Assembly: GCA_002240395.1 (NCBI GenBank)
Contig: CP016836.1
Coordinates: 3,100,001 to 3,164,000, forward strand
DNA length: 64,000 nt
Origin: Xanthomonas citri pv. mangiferaeindicae
GTDB taxonomy: Bacteria > Pseudomonadota > Gammaproteobacteria > Xanthomonadales > Xanthomonadaceae
Direction of reading: 5' to 3'
A program made the translations under genes and the position numbers. This document shows, in pieces, positions 29,794 to 39,466 of this stretch. Position 1 is the stretch's first letter, and every line of letters begins with the position of its first letter. The notes under the pieces are model-generated. The model was not told the DNA's origin, did not search any database, and saw nothing but the letters and a program-made list of their open reading frames with translations.

Positions 29794-32634
29794 TTATTCG
29801 GACAGGACCTTGCCGGCGAGGTCGTTGACCAGCGCGTCGGCGATGAGCTGCTGCTGCTCGGCGACGTGGTCGTTGAAGTGACCGACGGCCGGGGAGGGCG
29901 AGCGTGCGCGGCCGGCGTAGTGCAGCGACTGCTTGGGCCCCGAGCAGAACTCGAGATGGTGCTTGATCTGGTACCACGCGCCCTGGTTCTGCGGCTCTTC
30001 CTGGCACCAGACCACCTCGGTGGCCTTGGAAAAGCGTTCGAGCTCGGCGGTGAGCAGCTTGCGCGGGAACGGGTAGAGCTGCTCGACACGGACCAGTGCG
30101 ACGTTGTCCAGCGACTGCTTGCGGGCTTCCTCGAGCAGGTCGTAATAGACCTTGCCCGAACAGACGACCACGCGCTTGACCTTGGCCGGATCGGCGTCGT
30201 GGTCCGGGATCAGGTGCTGGAACTCGCCGTTGGCGAGCTCGTCGAGGGTCGACACTGCCAGCTTGTGGCGCAGCAGCGACTTGGGCGTCATGACCACCAG
30301 CGGCTTGCGGGTGGTCATGCACAGCTGGCGGCGGATCATGTGGAACGCCTGCGCCGGCGTGGTCGGCACGCAGACCATCATGTTGTCGAGCGCGCACAGC
30401 TGCAGGAAGCGTTCCAGGCGGGCCGAGCTGTGCTCGGGGCCCTGGCCTTCGTAGCCATGCGGCAGGAACAGCGCCAGGCCGCACAGGCGCTGCCACTTGG
30501 CCTCGCCCGAGGACAGGAACTGGTCGATGACGACCTGGGCGCCGTTGGCGAAGTCGCCGAACTGGCCTTCCCAGATGCACAGCGTGCCCGGCTCGGACGA
30601 GGCGTAGCCGTACTCGAATGCCATGACTGCTTCCTCGCTGAGCAGCGAGTCGATGATCGTGGCGTCCTCGGGGTTCTTCACCAGCTGGCGCAGCGGGATG
30701 TAGTCCTCGCCGTCCTGCTGGTCGTGGAGCACCGCATGGCGGTGGAAGAACGTGCCGCGGCCACTGTCCTGGCCGACCAGCCGCAGCCGGTTGCCGGCAT
30801 CGAGCAGGGTCGCGTAGGCAAGGTTCTCGGCAAAGCCCCAGTCGCCGGGGAGCTCGCCGGCGGCCATCTTGCGACGATCCTCGTAGATCTTGGCCACGCG
30901 CGGGTGCAGATGCACCGAGTCGGGCAGGGTGGTGATCGTCTTTGCCAGCGCCTTGAGCTTGTCGACCGACACCCGGGTGTCGAGCGTGTCGCTGAGCCGG
31001 CCGGCGAGATAGGGATCCCAGTCGATCGTCAACTCGTAGTCCGACGGCTTGGCGTCGGCCAGTTCCACGGTGACCTCACCGGCATCGAGCTTGTCGCGAT
31101 AGCGGTCGACGATCGCCTTGGCGTCGGCCTCGGCGAGCACGCCCTCGGCGGCCAGCCGGGCGGCGTAGAGCTCACGCGGCGTCTTGTGCTTGCGGATCAC
31201 CTGGTACATCAGCGGCTGGGTCGCCGCCGGCTCGTCGGCCTCGTTGTGGCCGTGGCGGCGGTAGCACACCAGGTCGATGACCACGTCCTTGCCGAAGGTC
31301 TGGCGGAAGTCGTAGGCCAGCTCGGCGCAGAACACCACGGCCTCGGGATCGTCCGCGTTCACATGCAGCACCGGGGCGCCGACCATCTTGGCGACATCGG
31401 TGCAGTACAGCGTGGAGCGCGCGTCCTGGCGGTCGCTGGTGGTGAAGCCGACCTGGTTGTTGATGACCACGTGCACCGTGCCGCCGACCGCGAAACCGCG
31501 GGCCTGCGACATCTGGAACAGTTCCATGTTCACGCCCTGGCCGGCGAACGCCGCATCGCCGTGCAGCAGCACCGGCAGCACGACCTTGCGCTCGGTGTCG
31601 CGGCGGCGGTGCTGGCGCGAACGAACGCTGCCGGCGACCACCGGGTTGACGATTTCCAGGTGCGAGGGGTTGAACGCGAGCGCCAGATGGACGGCGCCGC
31701 CGGGCGTGGCCAGATCGGCCGAGAAGCCCATGTGGTACTTCACGTCGCCGGTGTGGGCGCGATCGTCGTCGTGGTGCTCGAACTTGCCCTCGAATTCGTC
31801 GAACAGCCGGCGCGGGTTCTTGCCGAGCGTGTTGACCAGCACGTTGAGGCGGCCGCGGTGGGCCATGCCGATCACGATGTCCTTGACGCCGTCCTTGCCC
31901 GCGCGCTGTATCACGTTGTCGAGCAACGGGATCAGGGCGTCGCCACCTTCGAGCGAGAAGCGCTTCTGGCCGACGTACTTGGTGTGCAGGTAGCGTTCCA
32001 GGCCCTCGGCCGCGGTCAGCCGCTCGAGGATGCGCTTCTTCTCCTCGGGGCTGCGCGCGAACCGGCCGCCGGCGTTCTCGAGCCGGGTGTAGAGCCAGTT
32101 GCGCTGCTCGAAGTCCGGGATGTGCATGAACTCGGCGCCGATCGGACCGGCATAGGTCGCCTTGAGCAGCGCCAGCAGGTCGCGCAGCTTCATGCGCGGC
32201 TGGCCGCCCACGCCGCCGGTGCTGAACTCGTCGTCGAGATCGGCTTCGGTGAGCTGGTGGAACGGCAACCCCAGGTCCGGCGGGTTGACCGGCGGGGTCA
32301 TGTCCAGCGGGTCGAGCCGGGCGCCCAGGTGGCCGCGCGAGCGGTAGGCGGTGATCAGCCGGCCGACATGGCGTTCGCGCTCGTCACCGGCGCCCGAGGC
32401 CTGCGTCTGGACCACGCCGCGCGCAGCCAGCCGGCCGGCATCGGCAACCGCCGACAGCACCGCCGAGTGCGGCACGTCGCCGGCCTCGCGGCCCTTGAAC
32501 GTGTCGAACCACCGTTTCCAGTCCGTCCCGACGCTGTCGGGGTCCACGAGATACTGCTCGTACAGGTCTTCGATATAGGCGGCATTGGCGCCGAACTGCG
32601 ACGACTGCGCAAACTGCTTCAGGAGACTGTCCAC
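29794..32634 (-). CDS. odhA: 2-oxoglutarate dehydrogenase E1 component
   Basis: Thiamine-diphosphate-dependent E1 that decarboxylates 2-oxoglutarate in the TCA cycle, 946 residues, normal for SucA. ThDP and substrate motifs include GMAHRGRLNVL, GDAAFAGQG with a conserved downstream NNQVGFTTS, and GRGTFFHRHAVLHDQ. The N-terminus DSLLKQFAQSSQF and AAYIEDLYEQYLVDPDSVG place the start at a GTG (32634); upstream in-frame sequence is not family-like. It is the first gene of odhA-odhB-(small gene)-lpdA. A good -10 lies about 90 bases upstream. Also called sucA. Confidence 0.96.
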   Translation of the reverse strand: MDSLLKQFAQSSQFGANAAYIEDLYEQYLVDPDSVGTDWKRWFDTFKGREAGDVPHSAVLSAVADAGRLAARGVVQTQASGAGDERERHVGRLITAYRSRGHLGARLDPLDMTPPVNPPDLGLPFHQLTEADLDDEFSTGGVGGQPRMKLRDLLALLKATYAGPIGAEFMHIPDFEQRNWLYTRLENAGGRFARSPEEKKRILERLTAAEGLERYLHTKYVGQKRFSLEGGDALIPLLDNVIQRAGKDGVKDIVIGMAHRGRLNVLVNTLGKNPRRLFDEFEGKFEHHDDDRAHTGDVKYHMGFSADLATPGGAVHLALAFNPSHLEIVNPVVAGSVRSRQHRRRDTERKVVLPVLLHGDAAFAGQGVNMELFQMSQARGFAVGGTVHVVINNQVGFTTSDRQDARSTLYCTDVAKMVGAPVLHVNADDPEAVVFCAELAYDFRQTFGKDVVIDLVCYRRHGHNEADEPAATQPLMYQVIRKHKTPRELYAARLAAEGVLAEADAKAIVDRYRDKLDAGEVTVELADAKPSDYELTIDWDPYLAGRLSDTLDTRVSVDKLKALAKTITTLPDSVHLHPRVAKIYEDRRKMAAGELPGDWGFAENLAYATLLDAGNRLRLVGQDSGRGTFFHRHAVLHDQQDGEDYIPLRQLVKNPEDATIIDSLLSEEAVMAFEYGYASSEPGTLCIWEGQFGDFANGAQVVIDQFLSSGEAKWQRLCGLALFLPHGYEGQGPEHSSARLERFLQLCALDNMMVCVPTTPAQAFHMIRRQLCMTTRKPLVVMTPKSLLRHKLAVSTLDELANGEFQHLIPDHDADPAKVKRVVVCSGKVYYDLLEEARKQSLDNVALVRVEQLYPFPRKLLTAELERFSKATEVVWCQEEPQNQGAWYQIKHHLEFCSGPKQSLHYAGRARSPSPAVGHFNDHVAEQQQLIADALVNDLAGKVLSE

Positions 32635-32723
32635 GTCTGGCGATTCGGACTCTTTGGGGAGGGGGGTGCGGCGTGCCGGAATGCCGGAAAAAGCCGGAAT
32701 CTGGCGGCCAGGGAGGTCACGAC

Positions 32724-32729
32724 AGTATA
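32724..32729 (-). promoter_or_regulatory. -10 element of the odhA operon
   Basis: TATACT on the minus strand about 90 bases upstream of the odhA GTG, in the 207-base gap before the GNAT gene. No good -35 is seen 16-18 bases upstream. Confidence 0.45.
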
Positions 32730-32841
32730 CGCGTGTCCTCCGGTGCGATGCACCCCGCGCGGCCGCGAGCGCCGGGCGCCAACGCGCGATCGCGCCTTGC
32801 GTGGGCATCGTGCGCTGCGTACCTGCGCGGTGGGTCCGGGA

Positions 32842-33753
32842 TCAGAGGCCGAGCGCGCGCAACTCGGTCGCCGGACGTGAACGCTCCCACACCGTCTCGA
32901 ATGCTTGGACCAGTCGACGCGCGCGGCCAGGCAGCGTGGTCGCTGCTTCACCCTGGATCCGGTGCGCGAGCGGGCGGACGACGAAGCCGCCGATGTCGTT
33001 GGCGAGCACGGCGCCGGCGAAGCCGCGGTCGGCTGCCGTGTCGACCTCACGGATCGAGAATACGCTCGGCAGACGCTGCGCCAGCGCGACCAGGGGCGGT
33101 GGACCGGTCCGCAGTGCGGCCGCGTCCTGCAGCAGAATGCGTGCGACGCCGCCGCGCCCGGCGGTCGCGAACCGCTGCAGCGCGCGCAGCACCTCGGGGT
33201 GGTCATAGAGGCCGGGATCGAGATCGTGGCTGCGCAGCCACAGGCCGCGACGTGCGGACAGGATCACCGTCACGCTGGCGGCGACCGCGGTCGCCAGGTC
33301 CTCGATCGCGAAGGCGGCCTGCGCGTGCCGATGCATCTTACGATGTTCGATGCCCGCCTCGAATACCGGCGGCCCGTCGGCGACAAACCCATGACGCGCG
33401 TACAGGTCCATCGCGTGCAACTGGGCATGCAGATGGGTGCGGGTCAGCCCCTCGGCCTGCGCCATCTCCAGCAGCGTCCGCAGCAGGGCATCGCCGATGC
33501 CGCGGCCGCGTCGGTCGGCGCGCACCGCCAGCCGGCCGATCCGGCCGTCCGGGGTCAGCCGCCCGGTGCCCACCGCTGTGCCATCGGCCTCGACCGCCAG
33601 CACGTGCCGGCACTGCGCATCGAGCGCATCGCGCTCCAGCGCGGCCGGCACGCCCTGTTCCAGCACGAAGACCTGCTCGCGCAGCGCCTGCGCGGCGGCC
33701 ATGTCGGCGTCGTTCGCGATCGGGAAGACCCGGAGCGACGCCGGCACGCTCAC
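32842..33753 (-). CDS. GNAT acetyltransferase with C-terminal extra domain
   Basis: 303-residue two-domain protein. The N-terminal GNAT fold (about 1-145) has the acetyl-CoA loop RADRRGRGIGDALL and strand features of ElaA/GNAT proteins. The second half (about 150-300) is a conserved Xanthomonadaceae-type domain (I recall it as DUF7931) without recognisable catalytic motifs. Substrate unknown. The start overlaps the roxA stop by ATGA, so both are co-translated. The neighbourhood suggests a link to protein or small-molecule modification, but no more can be said. Confidence 0.85.
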   Translation of the reverse strand: MSVPASLRVFPIANDADMAAAQALREQVFVLEQGVPAALERDALDAQCRHVLAVEADGTAVGTGRLTPDGRIGRLAVRADRRGRGIGDALLRTLLEMAQAEGLTRTHLHAQLHAMDLYARHGFVADGPPVFEAGIEHRKMHRHAQAAFAIEDLATAVAASVTVILSARRGLWLRSHDLDPGLYDHPEVLRALQRFATAGRGGVARILLQDAAALRTGPPPLVALAQRLPSVFSIREVDTAADRGFAGAVLANDIGGFVVRPLAHRIQGEAATTLPGRARRLVQAFETVWERSRPATELRALGL

Positions 33754-34955
33754 ACGTCCTCTGGACGGGCCAGCGTGTAGTGGCCTTGCTCGAGCAGGGC
33801 GTAGACCGCGGCGCGTCCCGCCGGCGACAAGGCCGCGTGACCGGCGGCATCGAGGCGGGTCGCAGCGGCCAGACGCTGTGCGTCACGGACCGGCAACGCG
33901 AACTCGCTGCCCGAGACGAACAGTCGCGCACCGCGCGCGGCACGGCGCCAGGCGGCGCGCGAGAACGGATTGCGCAGCAGCACCGCCCGGCCACCGGCAA
34001 GCAGCGCGTCGACCTCGTCGGACGGCGGCGGCGCTTGCCCAGCGACCACCTGGTGGGCGTTGCGGTAGCCGGTCATGAAGCGGCCGAACCAGTCGCCCAA
34101 CTGGTCGGGATCGCGCATACGGATGGCGTTAAGCGCCTCGACCACGCGGACCATCGTCCCCGCGTCGATCTCGTTGGGGTCCTTGGGTAGCGTCAGCGTC
34201 TCGTCGTGGTAGCGCACCGCGTCGTCGGCCTCGGCGGCCAGTGTGTCGATGTAGTCGCCCATCAGTTCGGCGGCCGACGGTGCTCGCATGCCCACCGACA
34301 GCGTCAGGCAGGCGTCCTCGGCCACGCCGTGATGCGGCACCATCGGCGGCAGGTAGAGCATGTCGCCGGGGCCGAGCACCCAGTCGTGGGTCGGCGTGAA
34401 CTCGCGCAGCAGCTTCAATTCGACATCGTCGCGGAAGTCCTGCGACGGCAGCCCACGGCCCAGCGCGTACGAGGCGTCGATCATCCAGCGGCGATGGCCC
34501 AGGCCCTGCAGCAGGAACACGTCGTAGTGGTCGACGTGCGCGCCGACCGAGCCGCCGGTCGCGGCGAAACTGACCATGATGTCGTCGATGCGCCAGCGCG
34601 GCAGAAACGAAAAGTGCGGCAGCAGTGCGGCGACGTCGGCGTCCCACTTGTCCACGTCCTGGACCAGCAGCGTCCAGTCGCGGTCGCCCAGGTCCGGGAA
34701 GATCGCCTCGTCGAACGGGCCGGTCTCGACCTGCCAGCCATCGTTGGCGCGGTCGTGGCGGATCAGGCGCGACAGCGCCAGTTCCTCGCAGGCCAGCCCG
34801 GCCAGGTCCTCGGGCTGCAGCGGGGATTCGAATCCGGGGAAGGCGTTGCGGATCAGCAACGGGCGCTTGTGCCAGTAGTCGCGCAGGAAGCGGGCAGGGG
34901 GCATGCCGAGCGGGCCGTGGCGGCCGGCATCGATCTCGAAGGGGAGGGCTTTCAT
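33750..34955 (-). CDS. roxA: Ribosomal protein uL16 arginine 3-hydroxylase, cupin/JmjC
   Basis: 401-residue Fe(II)/2-oxoglutarate oxygenase of the YcfD/RoxA family, which hydroxylates an arginine of ribosomal protein uL16. The JmjC domain (about 95-225) contains the iron facial triad: HVDHYDVF (His-x-Asp) and the distal His in LPPMVPHHGV. The C-terminal winged-helix dimerisation/tail region matches the full-length family. ATG at 34955 gives MKALPFEIDA; an earlier in-frame start would add 12 basic residues. It forms a two-gene unit with the overlapping GNAT gene. Confidence 0.9.
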   Translation of the reverse strand: MKALPFEIDAGRHGPLGMPPARFLRDYWHKRPLLIRNAFPGFESPLQPEDLAGLACEELALSRLIRHDRANDGWQVETGPFDEAIFPDLGDRDWTLLVQDVDKWDADVAALLPHFSFLPRWRIDDIMVSFAATGGSVGAHVDHYDVFLLQGLGHRRWMIDASYALGRGLPSQDFRDDVELKLLREFTPTHDWVLGPGDMLYLPPMVPHHGVAEDACLTLSVGMRAPSAAELMGDYIDTLAAEADDAVRYHDETLTLPKDPNEIDAGTMVRVVEALNAIRMRDPDQLGDWFGRFMTGYRNAHQVVAGQAPPPSDEVDALLAGGRAVLLRNPFSRAAWRRAARGARLFVSGSEFALPVRDAQRLAAATRLDAAGHAALSPAGRAAVYALLEQGHYTLARPEDV

Positions 34956-35069
34956 GCGCGCAAGCGTACGTGATCGGCTTGGGCCGCGCATTGCGTGCGC
35001 GCATGGACGCGGCGGGCACTTTCGGGCAGACGGCGCGTGCCGATGCTGGGCCGGCGCGGCACGCAGCGG

Positions 35070-35594
35070 CTACAGCACGCGGTTGTCCTGGCCGTCGTCG
35101 TGCACGTCGGGGGTGTTGCTCGGGTTGACGGTATTGCCGGCGCCCTCGAATTCGACCGAGGCGACATTGCGTGCGAGCACGGTGTTGCGGTCGCCGCCGA
35201 TCTGCACGTTACCGGCCTCGGTGAGATTGAGCGTGTTATCGCTGCCGGTCACCAAGACGTCGCCGACGCGGCGATTGAGCACGGTGACATGGTCGCCCTC
35301 GACCCGGATCGAGGCCGCATGGTCGACATTGATCGCGCCCCGGGAGGCGGTCACCACGACGTCGCCGCAGGCCCCGTCGAGCACGATCTCGAAGTCGTCG
35401 CGGCTCACCTGCACGTCCTGCCCGCCGCACATGGCACCGCTGGCCGGGTCGCGCAAGGTTCCCGACGCGGCCGTCGGCGCGTCCTCGACTGTCCCCGAAG
35501 ACGCCTCGTCGGCAGGGCCGCCACAGGCGACAAGCGCCGCGGCGACGATCGGGAGGACGAGGATGGCGGCCGGGCGGGGCACGGAGCGGCGCAT
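35070..35594 (-). CDS. DUF3060-type lipoprotein
   Basis: 174-residue lipoprotein with signal peptide and lipobox ALVAC (Cys at about 24). The mature part is built from short beta-helical repeats such as INVDHAASIRVEGDHVTVLN and VTGSDNTLNL, as in DUF3060 proteins. Only two Cys beyond the lipobox are seen (MCGGQDV and GACGDV). It is likely an envelope-anchored protein of unknown role. Single gene between roxA and purB on the same strand. Confidence 0.75.
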   Translation of the reverse strand: MRRSVPRPAAILVLPIVAAALVACGGPADEASSGTVEDAPTAASGTLRDPASGAMCGGQDVQVSRDDFEIVLDGACGDVVVTASRGAINVDHAASIRVEGDHVTVLNRRVGDVLVTGSDNTLNLTEAGNVQIGGDRNTVLARNVASVEFEGAGNTVNPSNTPDVHDDGQDNRVL

Positions 35595-35685
35595 AGGAAA
35601 GCCTGGGCAGGGGCTGGATGACCGCAGCCTGCGCTGCGGTGCGTGCAGGTGGCGTCGCGCCGTCAGGCGCGCGCCGTGCGCATGG

Positions 35686-37068
35686 TCAGATCGCGCGGGC
35701 GAGGTGCTCGGCCAGGCCGGTGTAGGCGCCGGGCGTCAACGCGCGCAACCGGGCCTTGTCGGCTTCGGGCAGGTCGAGGCCATCGACGAAGGCGCGCATC
35801 GACGCGGCGGTGATGCCCTGGCCGCGGGTCAGCGCTTTGAGCTGCTCGTAGGGGTTGGGCAGGCCGTGACGGCGCATGACCGTCTGCACGGCCTCGGCCA
35901 GCACTTCCCACGCCGCGTCCAGGTCCTGCGCCAGGCGCTCGGGGTTGGCGCTGAGCTTGCCCAATCCGCGCAGCAGTGCGTCAAGTGCAATCTGGGTGTG
36001 GCCGAATGCGGTGCCCAGCGCGCGCAGCACGGTCGAATCGGTGAGGTCGCGCTGCCAGCGGCTGATCGGCAGCTTCGCGGCGAAATGCTCGAACAGCGCA
36101 TTGGCGATGCCGAAATTGCCCTCGGCGTTCTCGAAGTCGATCGGGTTGACCTTGTGCGGCATCGTCGAGCTGCCGATCTCACCGTCCTTGAGCGCCTGCT
36201 TGAAATAGCCCAGCGAAATGTAACCCCATACGTCGCGGCACAGGTCGATGCCGATCGTACCCATGCGGCGGCTCGCGTCGGCGATCTCGGCGATGCAGTC
36301 GTGCGGCTCGATCTGGGTGGTGTAGGGGTTGAACTCCAGACCCAAGGACTCGACGAAGCGGCGCGAGAACGCGGGCCAGTCGATGTCCGGATAGGCGGCG
36401 ACGTGGGCGTTGTAGTTGCCGACCGCGCCGTTGATCTTGCCGGTCAGCGGCACGGCCGCGAGCTGCTCGCCCTGGCGCTGCAGCCGGGCGACGACGTTCG
36501 CCAGTTCCTTGCCCACGGTGGTCGGCGAGGCGGTCTGGCCGTGGGTGCGCGAGAGCAGCGGCAACGCCGCGTGCGCATGCGCCATGTCACGCAGCGTCGC
36601 GATCAGCCGGTCGAGTGTGGGCAGCAGCACGTGCTGACGTGCCTTGCTGAGCATCAGCGCGTAGGCGAGGTTGTTGATGTCCTCGCTGGTGCAGGCGAAA
36701 TGCACGAACTCCAGCGCCGGCGCCAGCGCCGCATCGTCCTTGAGCCGCTCCTTGATGAAGTACTCCACCGCCTTGACGTCGTGGTTGGTGGTGCGCTCGA
36801 TCTCCTTCACGCGTGCGGCATCGGCCACCGAGAAGTCCTCGGCCAGCGCGTGCAGCGTCGCGCGCGCGCCGGCGTCGAACGCCGGCAGCTCGGCGATGCC
36901 CGGCTCGTCGCCCAGCGCGATCAGCCACTCGATCTCGACCCGCACGCGCGCCCGGATCAGGCCGTACTCGGAGAAGATCGGCCGCAACGCATCGACCTTG
37001 CCGGCATAGCGGCCATCGAGCGGGGACAGGGCGAGCAGGGCGGCGTCGGCGGTGCGGGAGTCGGTCAT
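35686..37068 (-). CDS. purB: Adenylosuccinate lyase
   Basis: 460-residue enzyme acting twice in purine synthesis, splitting SAICAR and adenylosuccinate to release fumarate. The superfamily signature GSSTMPHKVNPIDFEN is present, with catalytic His in SRTHGQTASPT and TSEDINN near the N-terminal half. The length fits the E. coli-type enzyme. It diverges from fumC, another member of the same fumarase/aspartase superfamily, by 126 bases. Confidence 0.97.
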   Translation of the reverse strand: MTDSRTADAALLALSPLDGRYAGKVDALRPIFSEYGLIRARVRVEIEWLIALGDEPGIAELPAFDAGARATLHALAEDFSVADAARVKEIERTTNHDVKAVEYFIKERLKDDAALAPALEFVHFACTSEDINNLAYALMLSKARQHVLLPTLDRLIATLRDMAHAHAALPLLSRTHGQTASPTTVGKELANVVARLQRQGEQLAAVPLTGKINGAVGNYNAHVAAYPDIDWPAFSRRFVESLGLEFNPYTTQIEPHDCIAEIADASRRMGTIGIDLCRDVWGYISLGYFKQALKDGEIGSSTMPHKVNPIDFENAEGNFGIANALFEHFAAKLPISRWQRDLTDSTVLRALGTAFGHTQIALDALLRGLGKLSANPERLAQDLDAAWEVLAEAVQTVMRRHGLPNPYEQLKALTRGQGITAASMRAFVDGLDLPEADKARLRALTPGAYTGLAEHLARAI

Positions 37069-37194
37069 TGGGCGGGGGCGCGGCGGGACAAGCCGTCATT
37101 TTAGCCTGCATGGCGCTCGCGTATCCTGCGCAGGACCGTCCCATCCGCCAGCGACCACGCCAGCCGGACCCTTCCCCTCCAAGGAGCCGAACGA

Positions 37195-38610
37195 ATGAGC
37201 ACGTCAGCGAACGCCCCGGCGTTCCGGATCGAACACGACAGCATGGGCGACCTGCAGGTCCCCGCCGACGCCTTGTGGGGCGCCCAGACCCAGCGCGCGG
37301 TGCAGAACTTCCCGGTCTCGGGCCGGCCGATGCCGCGCGGCTTCATCCGCGCGCTGGGCTTGATCAAAGCCGCCGCCGCCGACGTCAACACCGGCCTGGA
37401 TCTGTTGCCGGGCCGGCTGGGCAAGGCGATCCGCGCCGCCGCGCTCGAGGTCGCCGACGGGGCGCACGACGCGCACTTCCCGATCGATATCTATCAGACC
37501 GGGTCGGGCACCTCGTCGAACATGAACGCCAACGAGGTCATCGCGACGCTGGCCTCGCGGGGCGGCCGCCCGGTGCACCCCAACGACCACGTCAACCTCG
37601 GCCAGAGTTCCAACGATGTCGTGCCGACCGCGATCCGCGTCTCCGCGCAGCTGGCCGTGGTCGAGGACCTGCAACCGGCGCTCAAGCACCTGCGACGCAC
37701 GATCGAGCGCCGTGCCAAGTCGCTGCGGACGGTGGTCAAGACCGGGCGCACGCACCTGATGGACGCGATGCCGCTGACCTTCGGCCAGGAGTTCGGGGCC
37801 TGGGCCTCGCAGCTGGCTTCCGCACAGGCGCGGCTGGACGACACCCTCAAGCGGTTGCGCCGGCTGCCGATCGGCGGCACCGCGATCGGCACCGGCATCA
37901 ATGCCCATCCGCAGTTCGGTCGCAAGGTCGCGCGCGCGCTGTCGACCCTGACCCGGACCCGGTTCGAATCGGCCGACGACAAGTTCGAGGGCATCGCCGC
38001 CCAGGACGATGCGGTGGAACTGTCGGGTCAGCTCAATGCGCTGGCCGTTGCCCTGATCAAGATCGCCAACGACCTGCGCTGGATGAATTCCGGCCCGCTC
38101 GGCGGCCTGGGCGAGATCGAGCTGCCTGCACTGCAGCCGGGCAGTTCGATCATGCCAGGAAAGGTGAACCCGGTGATTCCCGAGGCGACGGTCATGGCGG
38201 CCGCCCAGGTCATCGGCCACCACACCGCGATCACGGTCGCTGGGCAGACCGGCAACTTCCAGCTCAACGTCGCGCTGCCGCTGATCGCGGCCAACCTGCT
38301 CGAGTCCATCCAGTTGCTGGCCAACGTGTCGCGGCTGCTGGCCGACCAGGCGATCGCCGGCCTCAAGGTCCGCCGCGACAATGTCGATGCCGCGCTGGCG
38401 CGCAATCCGATCCTGGTCACCGCGCTCAATCCGATCATCGGCTACGAGAAGGCGGCGGCGATCGCCAAGCGTGCCTACAAGGAAGAACGGCCGGTGCTCG
38501 ATGTGGCGTTGGAGGACAGCGGGCTGTCGGCCGCCGACCTGCGCGCCTTGCTCGATCCGGCCGCGCTGACCCGGGGCGGCATCCACGAGGGCGCGGGCGG
38601 CGGCGGGTAG
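37195..38610 (+). CDS. fumC: Class II fumarate hydratase
   Basis: 471-residue iron-independent fumarase of the TCA cycle, interconverting fumarate and malate. The signature GSSIMPGKVNPVIPE, the TGSGTSSNMNANEV loop and KTGRTHLMDAMP with catalytic His are all present. ATG at 37195 is preceded by AAGGAG with good spacing. The C-terminus is a Gly-rich tail. The gene ends before a double hairpin (38651-38694). Confidence 0.96.
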   Translation: MSTSANAPAFRIEHDSMGDLQVPADALWGAQTQRAVQNFPVSGRPMPRGFIRALGLIKAAAADVNTGLDLLPGRLGKAIRAAALEVADGAHDAHFPIDIYQTGSGTSSNMNANEVIATLASRGGRPVHPNDHVNLGQSSNDVVPTAIRVSAQLAVVEDLQPALKHLRRTIERRAKSLRTVVKTGRTHLMDAMPLTFGQEFGAWASQLASAQARLDDTLKRLRRLPIGGTAIGTGINAHPQFGRKVARALSTLTRTRFESADDKFEGIAAQDDAVELSGQLNALAVALIKIANDLRWMNSGPLGGLGEIELPALQPGSSIMPGKVNPVIPEATVMAAAQVIGHHTAITVAGQTGNFQLNVALPLIAANLLESIQLLANVSRLLADQAIAGLKVRRDNVDAALARNPILVTALNPIIGYEKAAAIAKRAYKEERPVLDVALEDSGLSAADLRALLDPAALTRGGIHEGAGGGG

Positions 38611-38650
38611 TCCGGCACGGTCAGCGATCACTCGCCCGCAGGCGGCGATC

Positions 38651-38694
38651 ACCTCCCCCGCAACGCGGGGGAGGTCGACGCGTGCAGCGCGTCG
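38651..38694. terminator. Double hairpin between fumC and convergent operon
   Basis: An 11-bp perfect stem ACCTCCCCCGC/GCGGGGGAGGT with 3-base loop is followed directly by a 7-bp stem CGACGCG/CGCGTCG with 5-base loop. It lies between convergent transcripts; it may be a terminator or a dispersed palindromic repeat. Confidence 0.65.
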
Positions 38695-38745
38695 GGTGGG
38701 GGCACGGGCACGTCGTAGACGCGCCTTCCAATGGGGCGGTTCGCG

Positions 38746-39420
38746 CTACCTGGGGGCGTCGTCGCGCCCCAGACACGCGGTGCAGGCCGTCTCGCTGAAA
38801 CGGCCCTCGCAAATGCTGCGCACCTGCTCCGGCGGCAGGCCGCCGGGCACTTCCTCGGCCAGGCCGCCGAGAAACAGCGTGCAGGTCGATGCTGACAATG
38901 CAGCGACCTCCGGCAGTTGCACCTGCACGCGGCCATCGACCGACTGGCTCAAGCGCGCGCCGTCGGCATCCGCGCGCAGGTCCAGCATCCGGCCGCCGTG
39001 CCAGATCTGTAGCGCGGCGGCGCCGTCGGGCCCCGCAACGAACAGTGCGCTCTGGCGTTGGCGGCCGTCGAGCGTCAGGCCGACATTATCGCCGTCGTCC
39101 CAGGTCACGTAGCCGCCGCGTTCCTGGCCGCTGCGGTCGTAAAGCATGACGCCGGCCGCGGCGCTACCGCGATCGACGCGCTTGCCGTCGATCAGGGCGT
39201 CGGGCAGGTCGCCGGACACGCGCACGCGCTCGACGCCCGTCGGATCGACGACGACCAGTTCGCGCAGCCGCAAGCGGTCCGGAAGCTGGGGTATCGATGG
39301 CCGCAGCCAGAGCGCGATGCAGGCGCTCGCCAGCAGCAGGCAGACGGCGCCCAACCCGAGTACGGCGAGACGATGGCGATGCTCGATCGCATCGAGGCGG
39401 TGGTGGATATCGGGATGCAT
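38746..39420 (-). CDS. Membrane-anchored protein of unknown function
   Basis: 224 residues, not recognised as a named family. One transmembrane segment (about 18-40) follows a short basic N-terminus. The periplasmic part begins with LRLRELVVVDPTGVERVRVSG and is rich in short beta-strand repeats (VMLYDRSGQERGGYVTWDDG). Four C-terminal cysteines (CTLFLGG, SICEG, ACTACLG) could form disulfides. It is the last gene of the eight-gene operon starting at 44471, so it may work with the ABC transporter. Confidence 0.65.
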   Translation of the reverse strand: MHPDIHHRLDAIEHRHRLAVLGLGAVCLLLASACIALWLRPSIPQLPDRLRLRELVVVDPTGVERVRVSGDLPDALIDGKRVDRGSAAAGVMLYDRSGQERGGYVTWDDGDNVGLTLDGRQRQSALFVAGPDGAAALQIWHGGRMLDLRADADGARLSQSVDGRVQVQLPEVAALSASTCTLFLGGLAEEVPGGLPPEQVRSICEGRFSETACTACLGRDDAPR

Positions 39421-39466
39421 GGGACGCGCCTTCCTTGGATCGGCTCGGTGACCCGAACCACAACTA

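Noticed and set aside
28501..32880. Very long open frame on the plus strand, antisense to odhB and odhA
   Set aside because: Antisense to two certain genes over its whole length; GC-rich third positions keep opposite frames open. No family sequence, signal or start supports it.
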